A stretch of DNA of 24,467 nucleotides from Oxalobacteraceae bacterium (GCA_021151485.1 JAGKXB010000031.1:1-24467); one strand, 5' to 3'; numbered from the stretch's first letter, positions 8,928 through 16,852 are shown. A program made the numbers and translations. The notes: generated by a model not told the origin, from the sequence alone.

Positions 8928-9004
8928 ATTAGATTAATTTATACCCAATCTATCTTTGTATTTGATGAATAAAAATTGATGTAAATACAAAAAGGGCTAT
9001 AAGA

Positions 9005-9040
9005 AAAAGGCAATTTGATTTAATTATCAAATTGCCTTTT
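9005..9040 (+). terminator. Rho-independent terminator of the four-cysteine gene
   Basis: AAAAGGCAATTTGAT at 9005-9019 pairs perfectly over 15 bases with 9026-9040 around TTAATT and is followed by GTTTTTG. It lies 77 bases after the stop at 8927. An extra outer 11-base stem (8983-8993 with 9042-9052) can form around it, and 8955-8963 can alternatively pair with 8983-8991. The region 8928-9240 contains no gene beyond this terminator and the next promoter. Confidence 0.88.
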
Positions 9041-9103
9041 GTTTTTGTATTTCAAAATCTATCTTTTGTGGCAAAACACAAAACACGTGAGCACACACAA
9101 ATA

Positions 9104-9132
9104 TTGACATTTAAAAAACAATGAAATATAAA
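9104..9132 (+). promoter_or_regulatory. Near-consensus sigma-70 promoter of the 9241 gene
   Basis: TTGACA (9104-9109, six of six) is separated by exactly 17 bases from TATAAA (9127-9132, five of six). A start point near 9139 would give a leader of about 100 bases before the ATG at 9241. This is among the best promoter matches in the window. Confidence 0.8.
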
Positions 9133-9144
9133 CAATATTTCATT
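9120..9144. promoter_or_regulatory. Palindrome overlapping the -10 box, candidate operator
   Basis: AATGAAATAT at 9120-9129 is the perfect inverse of ATATTTCATT at 9135-9144, with a five-base centre (AAACA). It spans the -10 hexamer and the expected start point, the usual place for a repressor site. It is AT-rich, so chance or a weak RNA hairpin are alternatives. Confidence 0.5.
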
Positions 9145-9240
9145 TAAAGTCAGGTTTCGATATAGCTCACTCTCTGCCAAAAACATCAAGAGCAAGCACC
9201 AAGAGCATCGATAAGATCAAATAACACAAAGAGAAATTCA

Positions 9241-9879
9241 ATGTTTGGACCCATTTCAGGCACTACTAGCAATACACTGCGTCGAACTTATCATGTCGTC
9301 GCCCACCCACAACAAATGACGCCTGTTGCATTAGCTGCAGCAATTCATGAGGGGAATGTGGCAGCACAACGATTCGCAATAGAAGAAATTGCGCGTGGGA
9401 ATGCGCACTTGATGGATGAACATGTCTTATCAGCATTAGAACAAAGCAGCCCAGCTCTGGATGCCACTACGCAAGCGGAGGTACTGGCGACCCAATCAGA
9501 AGAGCAATGGCAAGTTTTGCACCAAAACCCTAGACTTCACGCCATTCTTGAGCGTTTCTCTGTCCTACCTTCACACCAAATTATCACGCAAGTGAATCCT
9601 GCTATCGGGATGAACACACCTCAAACTCCCGTGCCTCCTATGTATAGGGTGAATGCATCAAGACCTTATAGCACCCTCATGGACGAATGTACTCGCCAAC
9701 TAAATCAGCACCCCTTCAACCCCAACAATTTTTATGCCAGCATTAGTCAATTACACAATGCATCAGAAGCAGCTTTGCTGTTTGGCAGTATCAACTCAGA
9801 AGAGCACCAACGAATTCGTCGCAATATAGACAACCTTTTAGCGGATGCCAAAATAGCGCACAGCTTTTCTTCACAATAA
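9241..9879 (+). CDS. Unrecognised 212-residue soluble protein
   Basis: I do not recognise this protein. It begins MFGPISGTTSNTLRRTYHVV, has no signal peptide or membrane segment and only one cysteine (in MDECTRQL). It looks mostly helical: alanine-, glutamate- and glutamine-rich segments occupy about residues 25-105, followed by a proline-rich linker (NTPQTPVPP, near 124-132) and a second helical region to the end. The two-domain, linker-joined, cytosolic layout would also suit a secreted effector, but no secretion gene is near and this is speculation. The ribosome binding site is weak (AAGAGAAA). The gene has its own strong promoter and possible operator and stands alone between the secreted four-cysteine gene and msrB. 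The reading frame is uninterrupted with normal-looking codon choice, so I consider it a real gene. Confidence 0.75.
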   Translation: MFGPISGTTSNTLRRTYHVVAHPQQMTPVALAAAIHEGNVAAQRFAIEEIARGNAHLMDEHVLSALEQSSPALDATTQAEVLATQSEEQWQVLHQNPRLHAILERFSVLPSHQIITQVNPAIGMNTPQTPVPPMYRVNASRPYSTLMDECTRQLNQHPFNPNNFYASISQLHNASEAALLFGSINSEEHQRIRRNIDNLLADAKIAHSFSSQ

Positions 9880-10035
9880 ACAAGTACGCAAGTGTCGTTC
9901 ATCACTCTTATGTAACTATTTTTCCAACATAAACGAATACATTAGCAACTAGCAAACAAGACAAAATAAGTCGATACGTCGATATGTAAATACGTCAATA
10001 AATATGCTTTTGTTTCTTTATGAAGGAAAAATTCC

Positions 10036-10602
10036 ATGCAACGCAGACAATTTCTGTTCACACTATCCCATGGGGTAGGTGCAATCAGTGCATTAGCAAC
10101 CTTGGGCTATAGTAACAATGCCAACTCAACGACAACATCCAATCAGGATCAAGTCAGCATCACACGTTTTTCCAATGATGGCAAAGCACTAGGGCGCATC
10201 ACGGTACCAAAAATTAGAAAAACAGAGCGCGAGTGGAAGCAGCAACTTTCACCCCTCGCTTATCAGGTAACACGCCAACAAGGTACCGAACGCGCCTTTT
10301 CTCAACCTGGCTACGACAGGCATGACGCCGGCTTATATCGCTGCGTGTGTTGCGATAACGCGTTATTCAACGCCAATACCAAATACGACTCCGGCACTGG
10401 CTGGCCCAGCTTTTGGCAGCCGATCGCAGCCGACAATGTACACACTCTTTCCGATCACTTATTTGGTATGGTGCGCACAGAAGTACAGTGTGCTTTGTGC
10501 GATGCCCATCTGGGGCATGTGTTTGAAGACGGCCCCAAACCCACTGGATTGCGCTATTGCATGAATACCGTCGCATTGCGCTTTATCCATAAAAGCAAAT
10601 AA
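10036..10602 (+). CDS. msrB: Periplasmic peptide-methionine (R)-S-oxide reductase MsrB
   Basis: MsrB reduces the R form of methionine sulfoxide in proteins. The 188-residue product has an N-terminal export signal with twin arginines (QRRQFLF, residues 2-8) and a hydrophobic stretch, so Tat export is likely. The catalytic domain covers about 64-185. Zinc cysteines are 103, 106, 152 and 155, with an additional Cys105. The segment SGTGWPSFW has Thr121 where two-cysteine MsrBs carry the resolving cysteine. LRYCMNTVALRF holds the catalytic Cys175. The AAGGAAAA before the ATG is a good ribosome binding site. The DipZ-like gene starts 13 bases after the stop and msrA follows it, giving a three-gene envelope repair operon. 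Confidence 0.93.
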   Translation: MQRRQFLFTLSHGVGAISALATLGYSNNANSTTTSNQDQVSITRFSNDGKALGRITVPKIRKTEREWKQQLSPLAYQVTRQQGTERAFSQPGYDRHDAGLYRCVCCDNALFNANTKYDSGTGWPSFWQPIAADNVHTLSDHLFGMVRTEVQCALCDAHLGHVFEDGPKPTGLRYCMNTVALRFIHKSK

Positions 10603-10615
10603 GGGAGTCATCATC

Positions 10616-12364
10616 ATGCTGATTTTTTTACTCGCTTATATCGGCGGCATTCTCACCATTTTTAGCCCATGCGTGCTGCCGGTGTTGCCCTTTATCTTTG
10701 CCCGCTCAGAGCAATCTTTTAAAAGCAGCGGTTTACCCATCTTAGTGGGGATGGCATTGACATTCACTTTGCTAGCGAGCTTTGCCGCAGTCGGTGGTGC
10801 TTGGTTGGTGCAAATCAATCAATATGGCCGTTATGCCGCCATGGTGCTGTTATTGCTATTTGGCATCGCATTGATTTTCCCAGTTGTATCGAATCGCTTG
10901 ATGCGCCCCTTGGTCGCTTTGGGCGAACGCTTGCAACAACGTGCGGATGCCAATCAGCAAAATAATGTCAAAAGCTCTTTGCTGCTAGGCGTGGCGGTTG
11001 GTTTTTTATGGGCGCCATGTGCCGGCCCTATCCTGGGGTTAGTACTAGCTGGTGCGGCCTTGCAGGGCGCCAATCTGTATAGCGCTTTATTGTTGCTGAC
11101 ATTTGCTGCCGGTGCCGCAACCTCCTTGAGTATGGCGCTGCTAGCGGGCAAACGTGTGTACACCCTGATGAAACGTAATTTGGGTGCAGAAGAATGGCTA
11201 CGCCGCATTTTGGGAATCGCCGTAGTCGTTGGTGTAGTAGCGATTGCACTAGGTTGGGATACCCGTTTTCTAGCGCAATTTTCTTTCTTGAACACTGCCA
11301 AGATCGAACAAAAATTGATTGAAGGTGCAAATCATTCCTTCATTCAACCTGCTGCTCATGCTGTTTCTGCTGCGCGCCAGGCACCCGCTTTACCAGAAGC
11401 GAATCATTGGATCAATTCACCACCGCTAAGTAATACATCCTTGCATGGCAAAGTGGTACTGGTGGATTTCTGGACCTATTCCTGCATCAACTGCCTACGT
11501 ACCTTGCCTTACTTAAAGGCGTGGGATGAAAAATATCGCAGCCAAGGTTTAGTCATCATCGGCGTACATACACCAGAATTTGCTTTTGAAAAAGAAATAC
11601 GCAATGTCGAACAAGCCACACGCGAGTTGGGCATTCAATACCCAGTAGCCATCGATAACCAATATGCAATCTGGAAGGCTTACCAAAATCGCTACTGGCC
11701 AGCGCATTATTTAATCGATGCGCAAGGACGTATCCGTCACCAGCATTTTGGCGAAGGTGCATATCAAGAAACCGAGCAAATGATACAAAGCCTGCTCAAA
11801 GAAGCGCATCAGGATTTGACGTTTAACAATGAATTGGTGAGCGTTAAAGGGGCGGGGACGACTGCGGCAACATCAACAAGAAGACAACAACAATCGCCGG
11901 AAACGTATTTAGGCTACGCACGGCAGAAAAACCTGGCCTCACCTGAAGCCGTGCAACAAGATGCATCAGCAAAATATAGTGCCCCAACTACGCTAGCGCT
12001 ACATCATTGGGCCTTGCAGGGGAATTGGAAAATTTCTAATGAATCGGCCACTTTACAATCCGCTGGTGGCGCAATTGCTTATCGCTTTCAAGGACGTGAT
12101 TTGCATTTGGTTTTGGGTTCCGATAACAGCAAACCGATACGTTTTAAAGTCACGCTAGATGGCAAACCACCCGGCGCTCATCACGGCACAGATATTGATG
12201 CGCAGGGTTATGGTGAAATTAAAGACCAACGCTTATATCAACTACTACGTCAAAAATCCAACCCCAGTACCGAAACTAAAACTGGAACCGAAAACCAGCA
12301 CCATCTTTTTAAAATCGAATTTTTAGATCCAGGGGCAGAAGCATTTGCCTTTACCTTCGGTTAA
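10616..12364 (+). CDS. DipZ-like membrane thiol-disulfide carrier (CcdA-type domain plus thioredoxin)
   Basis: The 582-residue protein joins a CcdA/DsbD-type transmembrane domain (residues 1 to about 222, roughly six segments, with redox cysteines in SPCVLP at Cys19 and APCAGP at Cys135) to a periplasmic thioredoxin-like domain (about 262-400; active site SCINCLR, Cys290 and Cys293). A C-terminal beta-rich module (about 445-582) follows a low-complexity linker. This order matches DipZ proteins. The family role is to carry electrons from cytoplasmic thioredoxin across the membrane. Flanked by msrB and msrA, its probable job is to recycle these periplasmic reductases (inference). GGGAG lies 9 bases before the ATG. 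Cytochrome c maturation is a family alternative, but no ccm gene is near. Confidence 0.9.
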   Translation: MLIFLLAYIGGILTIFSPCVLPVLPFIFARSEQSFKSSGLPILVGMALTFTLLASFAAVGGAWLVQINQYGRYAAMVLLLLFGIALIFPVVSNRLMRPLVALGERLQQRADANQQNNVKSSLLLGVAVGFLWAPCAGPILGLVLAGAALQGANLYSALLLLTFAAGAATSLSMALLAGKRVYTLMKRNLGAEEWLRRILGIAVVVGVVAIALGWDTRFLAQFSFLNTAKIEQKLIEGANHSFIQPAAHAVSAARQAPALPEANHWINSPPLSNTSLHGKVVLVDFWTYSCINCLRTLPYLKAWDEKYRSQGLVIIGVHTPEFAFEKEIRNVEQATRELGIQYPVAIDNQYAIWKAYQNRYWPAHYLIDAQGRIRHQHFGEGAYQETEQMIQSLLKEAHQDLTFNNELVSVKGAGTTAATSTRRQQQSPETYLGYARQKNLASPEAVQQDASAKYSAPTTLALHHWALQGNWKISNESATLQSAGGAIAYRFQGRDLHLVLGSDNSKPIRFKVTLDGKPPGAHHGTDIDAQGYGEIKDQRLYQLLRQKSNPSTETKTGTENQHHLFKIEFLDPGAEAFAFTFG

Positions 12365-12392
12365 TCATCAAGACGTTAATGAGGAAATTATT

Positions 12393-13025
12393 ATGTTGAC
12401 CAGCATATTGCGCCCTATATTGAAATTCGCCCAAAGCATTGTCTTCTTACTCAGCATAGGCATACTATCAAGCGCAAGCGCAACAACGCCCAAGGAGCAA
12501 ACTGCCGTCTTTGCAGGTGGGTGTTTCTGGGGCGTAGATGCCGTGTTTAAGCACGTCAAAGGCGTCTCTGAAGTCGTATCAGGCTATGCCGGAGGCAGCG
12601 CATCAACGGCGCATTATGACCAAGTGAGCAGCGGCAACACAGGCCATGCCGAATCCGTACGCATACGCTTTAATCCGGCACAGGTTTCCTATGATCAATT
12701 ACTGCAGATATTTTTCAAGGTGGCGCACGATCCGACGCAATACAACCGCCAGGGCCCAGATGTTGGCAGCCAATATCGCTCTGCGATTTTTTACACTACG
12801 CCAGAGCAACAAACCATGGCAAAAAACATGGTGCAAAAACTCAACACCACCAACGCTTCTAGCGCTCCCATCGTCACGCAAATTGTGCCGCTTGAACAGT
12901 TCTATAGCGCCGAGAAATATCACCAAAATTATTTGGCGCTCCATCCTAATCAACCCTACATCGTGATCCACGATCAACCTAAGATAGAGCAATTACGCAA
13001 GCAATTTCCGACTTTATATCATTAA
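12393..13025 (+). CDS. msrA: Periplasmic peptide-methionine (S)-S-oxide reductase MsrA
   Basis: MsrA reduces the S form of methionine sulfoxide, complementing MsrB. The 210-residue protein has a Sec-type signal peptide (about residues 1-30, ending SSASA) and the catalytic motif GGCFWG with Cys44. Further MsrA marks are SGYAGG, TGHAESVRI and VGSQYRSAIFY. Cys44 is the only cysteine, so the C-terminal recycling cysteines of many MsrAs are absent. The start at 12393 is chosen for its GAGGA at 12381-12385 and signal peptide; an in-frame ATG at 12345 lies inside the preceding gene. The gap to the DipZ-like gene is 28 bases. The 3' end overlaps by four bases the convergent gene on the other strand. 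Confidence 0.94.
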   Translation: MLTSILRPILKFAQSIVFLLSIGILSSASATTPKEQTAVFAGGCFWGVDAVFKHVKGVSEVVSGYAGGSASTAHYDQVSSGNTGHAESVRIRFNPAQVSYDQLLQIFFKVAHDPTQYNRQGPDVGSQYRSAIFYTTPEQQTMAKNMVQKLNTTNASSAPIVTQIVPLEQFYSAEKYHQNYLALHPNQPYIVIHDQPKIEQLRKQFPTLYH

Positions 13026-13492
13026 ATACAATGCTCACCTCTATCACGCAATTGGGCGTAATTTTCTATATTGCCCAATGTGATAGTGATGGGGTGTAAA
13101 TGCGCAACTGCCTGGGTTGATCGCCAGGCAAATTGCCATTCTTGCTCTATTGCCTCGCCTTTTAATTTGGAAAAGGCAGCACCCAACGGACTACGTGCGC
13201 CATATTCAACCGCGCCATCAATGCCCATCCAACTAGGCAACACTTTCTGCACCGCATGATGCAAACGCTCGCCAAAAGCTTCGGTATCGTGAATGACCAG
13301 GCAACAATCAGCACCAGAAAACACATTAAATAATTGCGCGTCCCAGTTCTTAGAGAAACTAACCGTCAAGCAGCTAGCGCTAACAACTGGGCGCAAACGG
13401 AATTCGCCCAATAAAAGGGCACGCTCTAGCCACTGCCGTTCAGCGTAGCGGTAGAGCGTAGGTGGGCGTTGATAGGGCAAGGTATGCATCAT
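13022..13492 (-). CDS. Conserved-looking hypothetical protein
   Basis: The 156-residue product begins MMHTLPYQRPPTLYRYAERQWLERALLLGEFRLRP when read in two parts: a Tyr/Arg-rich start (TLYRYAERQWLERALL), then GEFRLRP. The LYRYxxRxWLE...GxFRLRP layout recalls N-termini of small conserved proteins of unknown function; I cannot name a family with certainty. It has two adjacent cysteines (ADCCLVIHDTEAFGERL) and no signal peptide or membrane segment. It lies 23 bases downstream of the DUF475 membrane protein on the same strand, so the two are probably co-transcribed, and its stop overlaps the end of convergent msrA. Either of two adjacent ATGs (13492 or 13489) could start it. Confidence 0.7.
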   Translation of the reverse strand: MMHTLPYQRPPTLYRYAERQWLERALLLGEFRLRPVVSASCLTVSFSKNWDAQLFNVFSGADCCLVIHDTEAFGERLHHAVQKVLPSWMGIDGAVEYGARSPLGAAFSKLKGEAIEQEWQFAWRSTQAVAHLHPITITLGNIENYAQLRDRGEHCI

Positions 13493-13515
13493 TACAAAAA
13501 TTAAAATTATATTAT

Positions 13516-14556
13516 TTAAGAATTATTTAATGCCGCTTTACGTCGGTACCGCATGGATGACCACAACGACGCCAAGATCAGGGCAACACCGATTAATCCG
13601 GTAAACAACTCAGGCACGTGATACTTCATGCTCGCCAGCATAATGAAGGCCAACACACCAATCGCGTAGTGCGCACCATGTTCCAGATAGACAAACTTAT
13701 CCAGGGTTTCCTGATGCACCAAATAAATCGTGATAGAGCGGACAAACATCGCACCAATCCCCAAGCCCAGCATAATGATGACCACATCACTGGTAATCGC
13801 AAACGCCCCAATCACACCATCGAATGAAAACGATGCATCTAATACTTCAAGGTAGAGAAAACCACCGATTCCGCCACGCTTAACCAAATCACCCACATTA
13901 GGATCATTGTCATTTTTCTCCAGCAAGGAACCAATAATATCCACACCTACGTAGGTCAGAATCCCCCAGATTCCGGCAACGAGCACGATCAACTTTTTGC
14001 CTTCTTCCACCAAACTCAAACTGGCGATTAATATGCCCAGCGCAAGAAAAACAGAAATCGATGCAATTTTGCCTAGGGATCCTATTTTTTTCTCAACGCA
14101 ACCTAACCAGTGCAAATGTCTTTCGTCATCAAATAAGAAATTAAGAAACACGAGCAACAAGAAAATACCGCCAAATGCAGCTACTTCAGCATGATGATTG
14201 GTCAAATGTTGAGAATACGCAGCAGGATTATTCAACGCCAAATGCCACACCTCACCCAAACCTAGATCAGCGGCTTGTGCAACGATCAGCAAGGGAAATA
14301 CCAAACGCATACCAAAAACGGCAACCAGAATCCCCACCGTCAAAAACAAGTTGCGCCAGAATCTATCCCACGTTTTCAACACAGCAGCATTCACAACCGC
14401 ATTATCAAAAGACAACGACACTTCCATAATGCTAAGAATCGTAGCAACCCCCATAGCCTGCAATGCACCCGTCACACCACCCTGGGTATACCCCCACCAG
14501 GTGGCCAATCCAAGGCAAATGATAGTAATAACAAACGACATTCTGAAATGCTTCAT
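13516..14556 (-). CDS. DUF475 / TerC-superfamily integral membrane protein
   Basis: The 346-residue protein has about eight hydrophobic segments and two copies of the TerC-superfamily acidic motif inside membrane helices: SIMEVSLSFDNAVV (Glu45, Asp51) and LEVLDASFSFDGVIGAF (Glu237, Asp240, Asp246). This paired E...DN/DG pattern and the overall length fit the DUF475 family. Characterised TerC relatives move or resist metal ions (manganese export, tellurite resistance), so a metal-ion transporter is a reasonable but unproven guess. I use the ATG at 14554-14556, preceded by AGGGAA at a good distance, rather than an upstream in-frame ATG at 14643 that would run through the terminator hairpin. The small gene at 13022-13492 follows it. 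Confidence 0.85.
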   Translation of the reverse strand: MKHFRMSFVITIICLGLATWWGYTQGGVTGALQAMGVATILSIMEVSLSFDNAVVNAAVLKTWDRFWRNLFLTVGILVAVFGMRLVFPLLIVAQAADLGLGEVWHLALNNPAAYSQHLTNHHAEVAAFGGIFLLLVFLNFLFDDERHLHWLGCVEKKIGSLGKIASISVFLALGILIASLSLVEEGKKLIVLVAGIWGILTYVGVDIIGSLLEKNDNDPNVGDLVKRGGIGGFLYLEVLDASFSFDGVIGAFAITSDVVIIMLGLGIGAMFVRSITIYLVHQETLDKFVYLEHGAHYAIGVLAFIMLASMKYHVPELFTGLIGVALILASLWSSMRYRRKAALNNS

Positions 14557-14602
14557 GCTTAGTTCCCTGTCACAAAGAAGGACTATGAATATAAAAACAC
14601 AA

Positions 14603-14637
14603 CAAAAATCCTCCCTTTCCATTTGGACAAGGGAGGA
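14603..14637 (-). terminator. Intrinsic terminator after gabD, before the DUF475 gene
   Basis: On the minus strand a nine-base perfect stem (14629-14637 with 14609-14617) encloses an 11-base loop and runs straight into a T tract (14604-14608, then more T-rich bases). It lies 123 bases past the gabD stop and 52 bases before the DUF475 start. It may simply end gabD transcription. If the DUF475 promoter lies upstream of it (a TATAGA box falls at about 14653-14658 on this strand), it would sit in the leader as an attenuator. Confidence 0.75.
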
Positions 14638-14759
14638 GACCAAACCCAGATTCTATAATTTATTTAAAACCGTGGCATTAAGTAATGATGGTATCCCTAT
14701 GCACACTGATTGCGTAAAAGCTACAACAAGGCCTAACACATAGCAATAAACAAGTATTT

Positions 14760-16223
14760 TTACATGCCTCCCATGCACAAATATTTCATGGTCAGATAAT
14801 CATCCATGCCATATTTGGAGCCTTCTCTTCCTAAACCTGATTGCTTGATGCCACCAAACGGCGCAATTTCATTAGAAATCTGACCAGTATTGATACCCAC
14901 CATGCCGCTTTCTAAACCTTCAGCAATCCGCCAGATACGCCCAATATCGCGGCTATAAAAATAACTGGCCAACCCAAATTCGGTGCCATTCGCCAAACTC
15001 AGCGCTTCTTCATCGGTTCTAAAACGGAACAATGCAGCCAATGGCCCAAAGGTCTCTTCTTGCGCCACTTGCATATTCGATTGTGCGTCGGCAATCACAG
15101 TTGGCTCAAAGAAATGATGTCCAAGTGCATGGCGCCTCCCTCCAAGCAATAAACGCCCACCTTTTGCGATAGCATCAGCAATATGTTGCTCAACTTTTAG
15201 AACCGCATCAGCATTGATCAACGGGCCTTGCGTGACATCAATATCTTGCCCATTGCCCACTTTTAATTTCTTGACTGCCGCGACAAACTTTTCCGCAAAG
15301 GGATCGTACACACCTTCTTGCACATAAATTCGATTAGCACACACGCAAGTCTGACCGGCATTACGATATTTTGATGCGATTGCGCCTGCCACCGCAGCAT
15401 CCAAATCGGCGTCATCAAAGACGATGAATGGCGCATTGCCGCCCAATTCAAGCGACAATTTTTTGATCGTTGGCGCACATTGCTGCATTAATGTGCGCCC
15501 AGTTTCGGTTGAACCAGTAAAGCTCAACTTGCGTACCAAGGCATTACTCGTCATCTCACCGCCAATGGCATGCGAGCTCCCCGTCAACACACTCAACACA
15601 CCCGCCGGCACGCCAGCTCGCTCAGCCAACACGGCCAACGCCAAGCCAGAATAGGGCGTCGCTTGTGCTGGCTTAATAACCATACTGCAACCCGCTGCCA
15701 ATGCCGGACCGGCTTTGCGGGTAATCATTGCAGATGGAAAATTCCATGGCGTGATGGCGGCACAAACACCGATTGATTCCTTAGTCACAATAATGCGACG
15801 ATCAGGCCAAGGGGATTGCAAGGTGTCACCATCAATGCGTTTGGCCTCTTCGGCAAACCACTCAATAAAAGAAGCTGCATACAACACTTCATTGCGCGCT
15901 TCCGCCAATGGCTTACCTTGCTCAAGCGTCATAATCAGGGCTAAATCATCGGCATTGTCCAATATCAATTGATACCAACGCCGCAAAATGATGCTGCGCG
16001 CATGCGCAGTTTGCTTCCGCCATTCAAGCCAGGCAAGGTGAGCTGCTTCAACCGCACGCTGCGCTTCCATGTCACCCATTTTGGGTACCGTACCAATTAA
16101 CTGACCCGTTGCAGGATTGATGACCGAAATAGTCAATCCATCATCAGCGTCACACCATTTACCATTGAGATAAGCTTGTTGACGGAACAAACTAGTATCT
16201 TTCAATTGCGCCATGGATAACAT
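14760..16223 (-). CDS. gabD: Succinate-semialdehyde dehydrogenase (NADP+)
   Basis: GabD oxidises succinate semialdehyde to succinate, the last step of GABA use. The 487-residue aldehyde dehydrogenase has the catalytic Asn in TPWNFP (Asn161), the FTGS nucleotide-loop motif (235-238), the general base in LELGGNAP (Glu259), and the nucleophile in GQTCVCANR (Cys293). The N-terminal LFRQQAYLNGKW and the C-terminal FGGIKQSGLGREGSKYGMDDY are typical of GabD rather than other ALDHs. ATG 16223 has a strong GGAGGTG six bases upstream; an ATG three codons later is an alternative. No GABA transaminase gene (gabT) is nearby, so a role in another semialdehyde pathway is possible. A terminator follows 123 bases downstream. 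Confidence 0.92.
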   Translation of the reverse strand: MLSMAQLKDTSLFRQQAYLNGKWCDADDGLTISVINPATGQLIGTVPKMGDMEAQRAVEAAHLAWLEWRKQTAHARSIILRRWYQLILDNADDLALIMTLEQGKPLAEARNEVLYAASFIEWFAEEAKRIDGDTLQSPWPDRRIIVTKESIGVCAAITPWNFPSAMITRKAGPALAAGCSMVIKPAQATPYSGLALAVLAERAGVPAGVLSVLTGSSHAIGGEMTSNALVRKLSFTGSTETGRTLMQQCAPTIKKLSLELGGNAPFIVFDDADLDAAVAGAIASKYRNAGQTCVCANRIYVQEGVYDPFAEKFVAAVKKLKVGNGQDIDVTQGPLINADAVLKVEQHIADAIAKGGRLLLGGRRHALGHHFFEPTVIADAQSNMQVAQEETFGPLAALFRFRTDEEALSLANGTEFGLASYFYSRDIGRIWRIAEGLESGMVGINTGQISNEIAPFGGIKQSGLGREGSKYGMDDYLTMKYLCMGGM

Positions 16224-16346
16224 AAAACACCTCCATTAAACATTTCAAATCGGGATAGGAGTCTATAAATTATTCAGCCAACTCCACCCCTTATCGGGTG
16301 AGTAGAGGACTTCCACCTACAAATAAGTGCATACCGAGCGCAGCAT

Positions 16347-16372
16347 AAAAAAAGGCAGCCGAAGCTGCCTTT
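16347..16372 (-). terminator. Rho-independent terminator of the atp operon
   Basis: On the minus strand AAAGGCAGC (16364-16372) and GCTGCCTTT (16351-16359) form a nine-base stem capped by a TTCG tetraloop, followed by a T run ending at 16347. It lies 40 bases after the atpC stop and separates the operon from gabD. Confidence 0.92.
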
Positions 16373-16411
16373 AATTGCAATATTATATTTTTTATACGCA
16401 TAAATTACGTT

Positions 16412-16834
16412 TTAATTTTTTTTACGTAATCTTTGAATTGCAGCCAACTCAGCAATAGCAATTGAAAACTCTGCTTGTGCCTTTGCGTAATCAATTTTTG
16501 AATCCGTATTTTTCATCGCTTCTTCAGCAAGCTGCTTGGCTTGAGTCGCTTTTGCCTCATCCAAATCATGACCGCGAATTGCTGTATCTGCCAAAATAGT
16601 CACCGCATTAGGCTGCACCTCAAGAATACCGCCGGCGACAAAAACGAATTCATCTTCCGCTTGATTGGCAACTTTGATGCGCACTGCACCCGGTTTGATG
16701 CGTGTGATTAAAGGAGTATGCTGAGGATAAATTCCCAACTCACCCGCTTCACCTGGCAAAGCGACGAATTCAGCTTCACCGGAAAAAATTTCCGCTTCTG
16801 CAGAGACAACGTCAACGTGAATAGTGTGTGCCAT
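16412..16834 (-). CDS. atpC: ATP synthase F1 subunit epsilon
   Basis: Epsilon is part of the central stalk of F1 and can inhibit ATP hydrolysis. The 140-residue protein begins [19 protein letters not shown] and keeps the epsilon beta-barrel core [19 protein letters not shown] followed by [20 protein letters not shown]. The C-terminal part forms the usual two-helix domain (about 88-140). It is the last gene of the operon, 85 bases after atpD, and the gap contains a long inverted repeat. AGGAAA precedes the ATG. Confidence 0.96.
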   Translation of the reverse strand: MAHTIHVDVVSAEAEIFSGEAEFVALPGEAGELGIYPQHTPLITRIKPGAVRIKVANQAEDEFVFVAGGILEVQPNAVTILADTAIRGHDLDEAKATQAKQLAEEAMKNTDSKIDYAKAQAEFSIAIAELAAIQRLRKKN

Positions 16835-16852
16835 GCTTTTCCTATCTGTGAA

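Noticed and set aside
14557..14760. yybP-ykoY manganese riboswitch in front of the DUF475 gene
   Set aside because: I looked for it because TerC-superfamily genes often carry one, but the characteristic paired loops are not visible; only a simple terminator hairpin is present.
16224..16346. Riboswitch-like structure upstream of gabD
   Set aside because: Only a short CACCC/GGGTG hairpin is evident; there is no known aptamer pattern or clear promoter.
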